From Candidatus Neomicrothrix sp. UBA2110 (GTDB lineage: Bacteria; Actinomycetota; Acidimicrobiia; Acidimicrobiales; Poriferisodalaceae), in contig DCYM01000180.1 of the NCBI GenBank assembly GCA_002331465.1, forward strand, positions 1 through 10,953: a DNA stretch of 10,953 nt. Reading direction: 5' to 3'. This document shows positions 1-6,286 of this stretch, one piece after another; the first letter of the stretch is position 1; each line of letters opens with the position of its first letter. The notes beneath the pieces were generated by a model. That model was not told the DNA's origin. It searched no databases and was given only the letters and a program-made list of their open reading frames with translations. The position numbers and the translations under genes were made by a program.

Positions 1-1
1 T

Positions 2-373
2 TTTTTCCCCACAGCGGAGGTTATAGAACTGCACCATGACAACAAAGTTGATGCGCCCTCAGGTACGGCGATGAGAACGTTGGAACGAATGGCGCAAGCA
101 TCCAGTGATTGGGGGAACGACCCGACGGAGCAGGAGATCATTCCGGGCTCGCGAGGGGGTACTGGTCCGGGTGGTATCTCAGTTCACTCCGTTCGGTTAC
201 GCGGTCTGGTCGCTCATCAAGAGGTCTTGTTCGGAACTGATGGTGAAACCTTGACCCTTCGCCACGACAGCCTAGACAGGGGGTCATTCATGAACGGAAT
301 AACCCTTGCTTGCAGAGTCATTTCAGAACATCCTGGCGTGACAATTGGTCTCGATACCTACCTTGGGATTTAG
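2..373 (+). CDS. dapB: 4-hydroxy-tetrahydrodipicolinate reductase, C-terminal part (5' end outside window)
   Basis: This is the C-terminal part of DapB, the cytosolic NAD(P)H-dependent reductase that acts right after DapA in diaminopimelate/lysine synthesis. The frame is open from base 2 to the TAG at 371-373, giving 123 residues. It opens on the family's catalytic signature, read as ELHHDNKVDAPSGTA. The His-His pair is encoded at 32-37 and the active-site Lys at 44-46, followed by the substrate-binding SGTA. Further on come the GGTGPGG stretch and the C-terminal segment with HDSLDRGSF, matching the usual H-x-x-x-x-R-x-x-F pattern. The N-terminal Rossmann domain that binds the nucleotide lies upstream of the window, so its integrity cannot be judged. 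The next gene follows after a single intervening codon, so co-transcription is likely. The identity is secure. Confidence 0.95.
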   Translation, partial: FFPTAEVIELHHDNKVDAPSGTAMRTLERMAQASSDWGNDPTEQEIIPGSRGGTGPGGISVHSVRLRGLVAHQEVLFGTDGETLTLRHDSLDRGSFMNGITLACRVISEHPGVTIGLDTYLGI

Positions 374-376
374 ACA

Positions 377-1225
377 TTGACCGTTCGCGTCGTTGTCGTA
401 GGCAGCCTGAACTATGACATAACCACTTGGATTCCTCGGCGTCCGCAGCTCGACGAGACGATTCATGGGAGTCGCGTTGAAGAATACGCCGGCGGAAAGG
501 GAGCTAATCAAGCTGTCGCAGCTGCCCGTTTAAAGGCAGAAGTCACCATGGTTGGGTGCGTTGGCAGAGATGGACGAGGAAATTTTTTACTTGCTGAATT
601 GGACGCAGCGGGAGTTAATCGAACTCACGTGTCGAAAGTAAACACCTCGACTGGGCTAGCGCTTATCACCGTCGACCCTGAAGATGTTTCAATTGTCGTG
701 GTTGCTGGAGCAAACGGTGAGCTTGACCGAGAGAGAGTAGAAGCAGCGGCCACTGAGATCGCATCGGCAGATGTATTACTCCTGCAAGGTGAAGTGGCCG
801 CAGAAGCTGCCCGAACCGCCGCGGTTCTTGCTGCGGCGTCTTCGACCCTTGTTGTATTCAATCCAGCGCCGTTCAACGAAGTTGCGTCGCAAGTTCTTCC
901 GTTGGCTGATGTAGTTGTGGTCAACCGACACGAAGCAAAGCGGCTTGGTGATAGTCGCGCCCCGATCCTCGTAACCACCTTGGGCGCTGACGGATGCGAA
1001 GTTCGGGTTAACCAAGAAATAACCCGAGTAGACGCCCCCGAGGTCGAAGTAATAGATCCGACTGGTGCCGGTGACGCATTCGTCGGAGCTTTTGCCGTGG
1101 CGTTCATCGAAACCGGTGACCCAATTGCTGCGGCCGCTATAGCGGTTAGGGCAGGTGCAGCAGCGGTCAGTTCGGCCGGCGCGCAACCTGGCATGCCCAC
1201 ATGGCAAGACATTGATCGCGTGTGA
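377..1225 (+). CDS. rbsK: PfkB-family carbohydrate kinase, ribokinase-like
   Basis: This is a cytosolic ATP-dependent sugar kinase of the PfkB/ribokinase family, 282 residues (ribokinases usually have about 300). Near the N-terminus GSLNYD (residues 9-14) gives the Asn and Asp that contact the sugar. Signature 1 is GGKGANQA at 39-46. An NRHE motif at 183-186 matches the NxxE element tied to Mg/phosphate binding. Signature 2 is DPTGAGDAF at 227-235, with D233 as catalytic base and GAG as the anion hole. The start is TTG at 377: it is one codon after the dapB stop, in the same frame, and the first beta strand begins at once, so no later start would fit. There is no strong Shine-Dalgarno, so translation is probably coupled to dapB. 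Ribose is the likeliest substrate from the GGKGANQA and N/D motifs, but another pentose or nucleoside is possible. Family certain, substrate less so. Confidence 0.87.
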   Translation: MTVRVVVVGSLNYDITTWIPRRPQLDETIHGSRVEEYAGGKGANQAVAAARLKAEVTMVGCVGRDGRGNFLLAELDAAGVNRTHVSKVNTSTGLALITVDPEDVSIVVVAGANGELDRERVEAAATEIASADVLLLQGEVAAEAARTAAVLAAASSTLVVFNPAPFNEVASQVLPLADVVVVNRHEAKRLGDSRAPILVTTLGADGCEVRVNQEITRVDAPEVEVIDPTGAGDAFVGAFAVAFIETGDPIAAAAIAVRAGAAAVSSAGAQPGMPTWQDIDRV

Positions 1226-1231
1226 TGTGGC

Positions 1232-1882
1232 CTAACCCTCCGAGTTTTTCTTTCTGCCGCGGCTGCTTTGCAGCATCACTAACGCGACCATGGCAAATGT
1301 GAAGGGCAAAGAGAAACGACCAATAAATCTCACTGACGCCCCGAGCGGACCTTCGAAGACTGAACTCACCCAAAAAATCAATAGAAGACGAGACACCGTT
1401 CCTGCAAGGTTGACCACAATAAAGGGCAACCTTCGCATTTTTGCGATACCAGCTAAAAGACACATCGGATAACCCGGAATGGCAAAGAGCAACAACCACC
1501 CCACTCGTGGAAACCAACGTTCTAAGGCTGCGATGGTTCGAATGAAACCGCTGCGGGGGCCAAATTCGGATTTCAGATAGTCCTTGGTGGCTGGACCAAA
1601 TTCCCAGCCAAGCTGGTGAAGAAACAAGTCAGGAGCAAAGAGTCGAGCGGTGCCGACAATCAAAAAAGGTACGGCTTCAGTCTGATGAGCAGCCAGCAGG
1701 AGGATGGGATCAGTGGCATTGAAGGACATCAACAACAGTGGTTGCGAAGAAAGAAGAGCGCTCGTAAGTACCTGTCCGACATAGGCCGCCAAAGCGAAGG
1801 CAAGGGGAACCACTGCGAGCTGTTTGAGCCTTCGACGGTCTTTAGGGTCAAGTTTTGTATTGGATGTGTTGAATTCTGTCAT
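1232..1882 (-). CDS. Multi-pass membrane protein, DedA/VTT-like
   Basis: This is a 216-residue integral membrane protein. After a charged cytosolic N-terminus (to about residue 20), hydrophobic stretches lie near residues 22-43, 47-66, 69-87, 127-146, 153-173 and 190-204, and the tail is Arg/Lys-rich. The middle part resembles the DedA/VTT fold: ERWFPRVGW at 121-129, then IPGYPMCLLAGIAKM at 135-149, then an F-x-x-x-N-x-x-G element near 154-161. That is the layout of the conserved core where DedA proteins carry an R-x-x-P...AG motif. DedA proteins are linked to lipid carrier flipping and membrane homeostasis; that role here is inference from distant similarity. Its stop lies 6 bases from the stop of the kinase (tail to tail), and its start faces the acyl-CoA synthetase. 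The ATG at 1880-1882 has only a weak GAAAG-type purine run upstream. Real gene: likely. Family: moderate. Confidence 0.75.
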   Translation of the reverse strand: MTEFNTSNTKLDPKDRRRLKQLAVVPLAFALAAYVGQVLTSALLSSQPLLLMSFNATDPILLLAAHQTEAVPFLIVGTARLFAPDLFLHQLGWEFGPATKDYLKSEFGPRSGFIRTIAALERWFPRVGWLLLFAIPGYPMCLLAGIAKMRRLPFIVVNLAGTVSRLLLIFWVSSVFEGPLGASVRFIGRFSLPFTFAMVALVMLQSSRGRKKNSEG

Positions 1883-1893
1883 TTGTCACTTTC

Positions 1894-1899
1894 ACCATA
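1894..1899 (-). promoter_or_regulatory. Candidate -10 hexamer for the membrane protein gene
   Basis: Read on the minus strand this is TATGGT, four of six matches to TATAAT, ending 11 nt before the ATG at 1882. It would put the transcript start about 5 nt upstream of the start codon, giving a very short leader. No -35 element was identified. The signal is weak and rests on position in a 61-bp divergent gap. Confidence 0.3.
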
Positions 1900-1930
1900 C
1901 GGGGATGTGGCCGCCAGCAAGCTCTTCTCC

Positions 1931-1936
1931 TACGAT
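1931..1936 (+). promoter_or_regulatory. Candidate -10 hexamer, leaderless start of acyl-CoA synthetase
   Basis: TACGAT fits the actinobacterial TANNNT -10 pattern and ends exactly 7 nt before the ATG at 1944, so transcription could begin on the A of the start codon. There is no Shine-Dalgarno in the preceding 20 nt, as expected for a leaderless mRNA. No clear -35 is seen about 17 bp upstream. The same spacing recurs before dapA and ftsK. Confidence 0.5.
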
Positions 1937-1943
1937 CTGTGGC

Positions 1944-3557
1944 ATGCAATCGACGATGATGGACACCCCGCTCACTCTTGATTTCTTCTTCCGGCGAGCA
2001 GAAAGCCTGTTTCCGCACAAGGAACTGATCACTGCCACCGCTACGGGTATCGAACGAAGCAACTATGGGGAATGGGCTGATCGTACGCGGCGACTGGGTG
2101 GGGCAATGACCGACTTAGGTATCAGTGAGCACGGACGTGTAGGTACTTTTGCTTGGAACACAGCTCGCCACCTTGAGCTCTATTTCGCCGTGCCTTGCAC
2201 CAATCGGGTGTTACACACCCTCAATATTCGATTGTTTGCGGATCAAATCGTTTATGTAGCAAACCACGCTGAAGACGAAATCATCTTCGTCGACCGCTCG
2301 CTTATGGCACTTCTATGGCCCTTAGTTGACCAACTTGAGACTGTCAGACACTTAGTCATCATGGATGACGGAGAGGGAGAAATCCCCGAAGATTCGAGAG
2401 TGCTTCGTTACGAGGATCTGATTGAAGCTGCTTCACCAGTCGATTTTGCAGTTAGAGATGAGAGACAGGCTGCCTCAATGTGTTACACGAGCGGAACAAC
2501 CGGAAATCCCAAGGGCGTTGTTTACAGCCATCGGTCGACCTACATACACACACTTACAACGATGACAAGCGACTGCTTGGGTGTGAACGAATCGGATGTC
2601 ATCTTGCCTGTCGTGCCTATGTTTCACGTCAACTCGTGGGGATTACAGCACGCCGCGGTAGCTGCGGGCGCCACCCTTGTAAACCCTGGTCCCAAGTTGC
2701 AGCCCGGGCCGATAGCAGAACTAATGGAAACTGAACGAGTAACCATCGCCGCCGGCGTGCCGACCATATGGATGGGGGTGCTCGAAGAACTTGATGGTCG
2801 CGACGTCTCCAGTTTGAGAGCTATCCCTTGTGGTGGCTCTGCGGTACCGAAATCGTTGTCGGAGGCATACCGTGAGAAAATCGGGCTACCTATTCTGCAA
2901 GCTTGGGGTATGACGGAAACCAGCCCGCTGGCTGCCATAGCGCACATAAAATCCGCGGAGGTGGACCTTGATGCCGACAGTAAAGCTGATTTGCGCGCTT
3001 CGGTTGGAACGATCGTTCCAACGGTGGAGTTTCGGATCTGCGAACCTGACTCAACGGAACAACTCCCGTGGGACGGAGAGACAAGTGGTGAGTTACAGGT
3101 TCGAGGTCCGTACGTAACCGCGAGTTACTACAAGCGTCCCGACTCCACCGATTCCTTTACTGAGGATGGATGGTTGCGAACTGGCGACGTCGCGATCTGT
3201 GACGAGCGCGGCTACATCCGTCTTGTCGACCGCACAAAAGATCTGATTAAGTCCGGAGGCGAGTGGATTAGCTCGGCCGAAGTAGAGAATGAAATCATGA
3301 GCCACCCCAAGGTGGCAGAGGCCGCTGTCATTGCCGTTACGTCGGAGAAATGGATGGAACGGCCGATGGCTTGTGTCGTTCTCAAAGAAGGTGAATCACT
3401 GAGCCATGAAGAGTTAATCGACTACCTGACGCCCCGCATGGCCAAATGGTGGTTGCCTAGCGCCACTCAAATCATTGATGAGGTGCCCAAAACCTCCACC
3501 GGAAAATTCTCAAAACGCACCCTCCGAGATTCCTTCGTTGATGTGGTTGTCGAATAA
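1944..3557 (+). CDS. AMP-forming fatty-acyl-CoA synthetase (ANL superfamily)
   Basis: This enzyme activates a carboxylic acid, probably medium or long chain, with ATP to an acyl-adenylate and then to acyl-CoA. The core motifs of the adenylate-forming family are present: P-loop YTSGTTGNPKG at 181-191, A5 QAWGMTETSP at 319-328, A7 GWLRTGD at 409-415, the hinge motif DRTKDLIKSGGEW at 429-441, and the A10 region PKTSTGKFSKR with catalytic K521. The length of 537 residues matches this family (about 540). An open frame extends back to 1824, but that would overlap the divergent gene; the ATG at 1944 gives the usual N-terminus ending in MDTPLTL and sits 7 nt after a TANNNT box. ATG at 1905 or 1956 are alternatives. 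The SDR gene follows after 18 bases. Enzyme class is secure; chain length is unknown, and an alkK/FadD-type role is the best match. Confidence 0.92.
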   Translation: MQSTMMDTPLTLDFFFRRAESLFPHKELITATATGIERSNYGEWADRTRRLGGAMTDLGISEHGRVGTFAWNTARHLELYFAVPCTNRVLHTLNIRLFADQIVYVANHAEDEIIFVDRSLMALLWPLVDQLETVRHLVIMDDGEGEIPEDSRVLRYEDLIEAASPVDFAVRDERQAASMCYTSGTTGNPKGVVYSHRSTYIHTLTTMTSDCLGVNESDVILPVVPMFHVNSWGLQHAAVAAGATLVNPGPKLQPGPIAELMETERVTIAAGVPTIWMGVLEELDGRDVSSLRAIPCGGSAVPKSLSEAYREKIGLPILQAWGMTETSPLAAIAHIKSAEVDLDADSKADLRASVGTIVPTVEFRICEPDSTEQLPWDGETSGELQVRGPYVTASYYKRPDSTDSFTEDGWLRTGDVAICDERGYIRLVDRTKDLIKSGGEWISSAEVENEIMSHPKVAEAAVIAVTSEKWMERPMACVVLKEGESLSHEELIDYLTPRMAKWWLPSATQIIDEVPKTSTGKFSKRTLRDSFVDVVVE

Positions 3558-3575
3558 CACAGTGAAACCTCGCCA

Positions 3576-4427
3576 GTGACTCATCGAGCAGCGGTCGTTA
3601 CAGGTGCCAGCACCGGTATCGGCTACGCCACGGTGCGGCGGTTGGCAGTTGATGGCTGGCAAGTGTGGGGCGGTGTTCGTTCTCAGCACGATTCTTCTCA
3701 CATAGAACGAATTGATGGGGCGTCCTCGTTGTGGATCGACGTCACTGATGACGAGCAAATCGAAACGGCGTTTGGTGAAGTTGCTGACAGTCGTGGTTGC
3801 CTTGGTTTGGATTTGTTGGTGGTGAACGCTGGCGTAGTCGTCGGAGGACCACTGGAATATGTGACTCCGGTGGACTGGCGACGACAGTTCAATGTCAATG
3901 TCGTCGGTGTTGCTTCCTCTATTCGCTGTGCGCTGCCAATGCTTCGACTATCGAATGATCCCCGAATTATCGTCGTTGGTTCGATTAACTCGCGAGTTGG
4001 CGTGCCGCTGCTCAGCCCGTATGCCTCCAGCAAACACGCGCTGGTGGGACTTTGCTCTTCCTTGCGAAGAGAACTTGGTCCGACGGGGCCGAGAATCACA
4101 ATGATTGAACCAGGCGCTGTCCGAACTCCGTTGTGGGACAAGGCCAGAGAGGCGTCTTTACAAATCGACCGTGACCTTCCTGTGGCAGGACGACGAGAAT
4201 ATGGCGACTTTGTTGACAAAGCAGTTGAGCATTTGACGGGGTCTAGTAGCTCAGGGTTGAGTCCGGATCGAGTAGCTGTTGTTATTGAGAAGTGCGTTGC
4301 TCGGCGCAATCCGCCGCTTCGTCGCCTAGTGGGCGTCGATGCTCGGCTCGCTGCGGCGCTTAATGTTATTTTGTCGGAAAAGATGTTTGATCGGCTAATT
4401 CGAAGGTCTCGATCTGGTAAATATTGA
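3576..4427 (+). CDS. Short-chain dehydrogenase/reductase (SDR), classical type
   Basis: This is a 283-residue cytosolic NAD(P)-dependent oxidoreductase of the classical SDR type. The dinucleotide-binding motif TGASTGIG is at 9-16, the structural NAG at 84-86, and the catalytic residues are S136 (in VVGSINS), Y149 and K153 (YASSK). The Ser-Tyr spacing of 13 is standard. An Arg at 35, just after the second beta strand (WGGVR), hints at NADP(H) preference; this is inference. EPGAVRTPLW at 178-187 is the usual post-catalytic loop. The C-terminus, about 30 residues longer than in minimal SDRs, carries a basic tail, as in SDRs acting on hydrophobic alcohols such as retinol. The start is GTG at 3576, which places the first strand properly; no clear Shine-Dalgarno, so it may be coupled to the ligase 18 nt upstream. 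The substrate cannot be told; an acyl or alcohol intermediate is plausible from the neighbours. Confidence 0.92.
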   Translation: MTHRAAVVTGASTGIGYATVRRLAVDGWQVWGGVRSQHDSSHIERIDGASSLWIDVTDDEQIETAFGEVADSRGCLGLDLLVVNAGVVVGGPLEYVTPVDWRRQFNVNVVGVASSIRCALPMLRLSNDPRIIVVGSINSRVGVPLLSPYASSKHALVGLCSSLRRELGPTGPRITMIEPGAVRTPLWDKAREASLQIDRDLPVAGRREYGDFVDKAVEHLTGSSSSGLSPDRVAVVIEKCVARRNPPLRRLVGVDARLAAALNVILSEKMFDRLIRRSRSGKY

Positions 4428-4470
4428 TTTGTAAGTTACCTTCGGGTTACTTTCTGGCAGTCCGCTAAAT

Positions 4471-4475
4471 AGGAG
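4471..4475 (+). promoter_or_regulatory. Shine-Dalgarno of the di-iron protein gene
   Basis: AGGAG lies 6 nt before the ATG at 4482. It is the clearest ribosome-binding site in the window and fixes this start. The 54-bp gap before this gene is the longest inside the acyl-CoA synthetase gene run, so an internal promoter is possible, but I see no convincing -10/-35 pair there. Confidence 0.75.
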
Positions 4476-4481
4476 CGTCTT

Positions 4482-5618
4482 ATGTCGACGGTAGAAGAGA
4501 TAATCGGTCGGACGGATCCGAACGACTTCGAAGCCATCCTCTCGATGACTAATACAGACCCGAATGAAGTAATTCATTCCGTTGAAGACAACGCTGAATG
4601 CATCTATTCCTGGGACTATGAGAAAGGCGCCAGACCGCAATTAGCCAAGCTGTACGAGAAAGCTAAGGCCGGGCAGTGGAATGGTGAAACAGACCTACCT
4701 TGGGAAACAGAAGTCGATCAAGAGGCTCTCGCCGTCGAAGAGTATGAAACGAATGGCAGCGCGGGAGACGTTATGGATCTTTCTGGTACTGGCGTCGAAT
4801 CATGGGGTCGCAACGAGTGGGTCAAGTTCAACATGGAATCCCAGAACTGGGCTTTGAGCCAATTCATGCACGGCGAGCAAGGCGCACTGGTTTGCACGGC
4901 CAAAATCGTCGAAACCGTGCCTTGGATGGACGCAAAATATTATGCAGCTACACAGGTCGTAGACGAAGCCCGACACGTCGAAGTCTTCGCCAAGTACCTA
5001 GACACGAAGCTGTCGGACACCTACCCCATCAACGTTCATCTGCGGATGCTCTTAGATGACATCGTCCAAGATTCCCGATGGGACATGACCTACCTCGGTA
5101 TGCAAATTATGGTCGAAGGCCTAGCACTAGCTGCTTTTGGTCTTATCTACCAACAGAGTCAGGAGCCTCTCCTCAAACAACTATTGCGTTATGTCATGAG
5201 TGATGAAGCCCGCCACGTTGCCTTTGGGGTGCTTTCGTTGAAAGAGGTCTACAGCGACATGACCCAGGCAGAGCTACGAGATCGTCAAGAGTTTGCGTTC
5301 GAGGCGGCTGTACGCATGCGTGACCGATTCCTTCAACAAGAAGTATGGGAACGTATGGGAGCCGATGTGAAGAAGGTGATTCCGTTGGCGTATGCCGATC
5401 CCCTTCGCCAAGAGTTTCAGCAGTTGCTTTTCACTAAAATTGTTCCTAACTGCAAGAAATTGGGTCTCCTCGATGCTGGTGACGGCTGGCTCCGCCAAAA
5501 GTTTGGAGAGATTGGCGTTATCCAGTACGAAGACTGGGTTGACACAGCCGAAGAAGTTGACGCTTTCGCTATCACCCGAGAACTAGAGGCCGAAGCAGCC
5601 GCGACAACCGAGTCCTGA
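4482..5618 (+). CDS. Ferritin-like di-iron protein (putative oxygenase/oxidase)
   Basis: This 378-residue protein has a full carboxylate-bridged di-iron site of the ferritin-like superfamily. The ligands read off as E132 (HGEQGA), E162 and H165 (DEARH), E212 (MVEGLA), then E242 and H245 (a second DEARH). Both halves have the same geometry: 30 residues from the lone Glu to the Glu of DEARH, and 33 to the His. This matches the four-helix di-iron layout of bacterial multicomponent monooxygenases, R2 proteins and AurF-type N-oxygenases. The roughly 100-residue acidic N-terminal part has no recognised domain. The start is set by an AGGAG site. The overlap-free run with an acyl-CoA ligase and an SDR suggests an O2-dependent step on an acyl substrate (hydroxylation, desaturation or similar); this is inference. 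No reductase or ferredoxin gene is nearby to supply electrons. Fold secure, reaction unknown. Confidence 0.88.
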   Translation: MSTVEEIIGRTDPNDFEAILSMTNTDPNEVIHSVEDNAECIYSWDYEKGARPQLAKLYEKAKAGQWNGETDLPWETEVDQEALAVEEYETNGSAGDVMDLSGTGVESWGRNEWVKFNMESQNWALSQFMHGEQGALVCTAKIVETVPWMDAKYYAATQVVDEARHVEVFAKYLDTKLSDTYPINVHLRMLLDDIVQDSRWDMTYLGMQIMVEGLALAAFGLIYQQSQEPLLKQLLRYVMSDEARHVAFGVLSLKEVYSDMTQAELRDRQEFAFEAAVRMRDRFLQQEVWERMGADVKKVIPLAYADPLRQEFQQLLFTKIVPNCKKLGLLDAGDGWLRQKFGEIGVIQYEDWVDTAEEVDAFAITRELEAEAAATTES

Positions 5619-5626
5619 CATCATCA

Positions 5627-6268
5627 ATGGCTCATCGCTCGGACCCAGAAACGTTGGTGGCGCTCGCACTCCGACTCAAAGGATTCGGTGAAGTTTGGAC
5701 CATTGCATCAGTACATGGATTAGGAGCGGAGACCACCGCCGTGATCTTGCGCGGAATGGTGAAAAGCGAAAAATGCGTGATGCGTCAAGTCGAAGCAGTT
5801 GAGAAATACGTTCTTACCCCAACGGGGCGCGAGGAAGGCCAAGCGGCGTTAGCTCAGGAGCTAGAAGTCGTTGATGCGCGCGGGATCGTGGAAGCTCTTT
5901 ATGAAAAGTTTCTTCAACTCAACCCTGAGATGCTGCAACTGTGTACCGATTGGCAAGTGATTAACGACGGTTCCGGAGAGCAAAAGCTAAATGACCATGG
6001 CGACAGTGAATACGACACCAAAGTCCTTGACCGACTTGTGTTGTTGGACCAACAAATTGCGGAGATTCTTCAACCGTTAATCGGTGTTCTCTCTCGGTTC
6101 GATAACTACCCGTCCCGATTTGCATCCGCGCTTGAAAAAGTTCTCTCAGGCGACCTGGATTGGCTAACTAAACCCATCATGGCGAGCTATCACACGGTGT
6201 GGTTTGAGCTTCACGAGGATCTGCTTGCCACGTTGGGTATCAACAGAGCGAGTGAAGAAAGTATTTGA
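5627..6268 (+). CDS. Conserved protein of unknown function with winged-helix-like N-terminus
   Basis: This is a 213-residue soluble protein beginning 8 nt after the di-iron gene. Residues 1-75 look like a winged helix: helices around DPETLVALALRLKGFGEVW, a turn and helix near 27-45, and a beta wing ending in YVLTPTGREEG at 61-71, which is typical of MarR/PadR-like wings. The C-terminal part has conserved-looking blocks: FLQLNPEMLQLCTDWQV near 93-109, an NDH at 122-124, and SYHTVWFELHEDLLATLG near 187-204. I recall similar proteins in many actinobacteria annotated as hypothetical or as transcriptional regulators; this is memory, not a search. Direct DNA binding and control of the upstream operon are possible but not shown. 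The ATG at 5627 has no clear Shine-Dalgarno, which suggests coupling to the upstream gene. No signal peptide or membrane segment is present. Confidence 0.8.
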   Translation: MAHRSDPETLVALALRLKGFGEVWTIASVHGLGAETTAVILRGMVKSEKCVMRQVEAVEKYVLTPTGREEGQAALAQELEVVDARGIVEALYEKFLQLNPEMLQLCTDWQVINDGSGEQKLNDHGDSEYDTKVLDRLVLLDQQIAEILQPLIGVLSRFDNYPSRFASALEKVLSGDLDWLTKPIMASYHTVWFELHEDLLATLGINRASEESI

Positions 6269-6273
6269 AGGGC

Positions 6274-6279
6274 TATTCT
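6274..6279 (+). promoter_or_regulatory. dapA: Candidate -10 hexamer, leaderless start of dapA
   Basis: TATTCT (TANNNT) ends 7 nt before the ATG of dapA at 6287, consistent with transcription starting on the start codon. The only purine-rich stretch, GAAGGG at 6267-6272, is 14 nt from the ATG, too far for a normal Shine-Dalgarno. The box sits in the 18-bp gap after the preceding gene, so dapA may have its own promoter. No -35 consensus is visible. Confidence 0.5.
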
Positions 6280-6286
6280 TAGCCGC

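Noticed and set aside
625..1212. Minus-strand open frame of 195 codons opposite the kinase
   Set aside because: Low-complexity Ala/Ser/Thr composition typical of antisense frames, and it covers a kinase with full motifs.
1262..1274. GCTGC-TTT-GCAGC inverted repeat as a terminator for the kinase
   Set aside because: The stem is only 5 bp and is not followed by a T-run on the plus strand; it lies within the coding end of the opposing gene.
1824..1943. N-terminal extension of the acyl-CoA synthetase frame back to an ATG at 1824
   Set aside because: It would overlap the coding start of the divergent membrane gene by about 60 bases, and the extra residues do not resemble the family's N-terminus. 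The ATG at 1944 gives the expected length.
4430..4460. Possible hairpin or repeat around the two GTTAC words in the gap before the di-iron gene
   Set aside because: The two copies are direct, not inverted, and the partial pairing has mismatches; there is no U-run for a terminator and five bases are too few to claim an operator.
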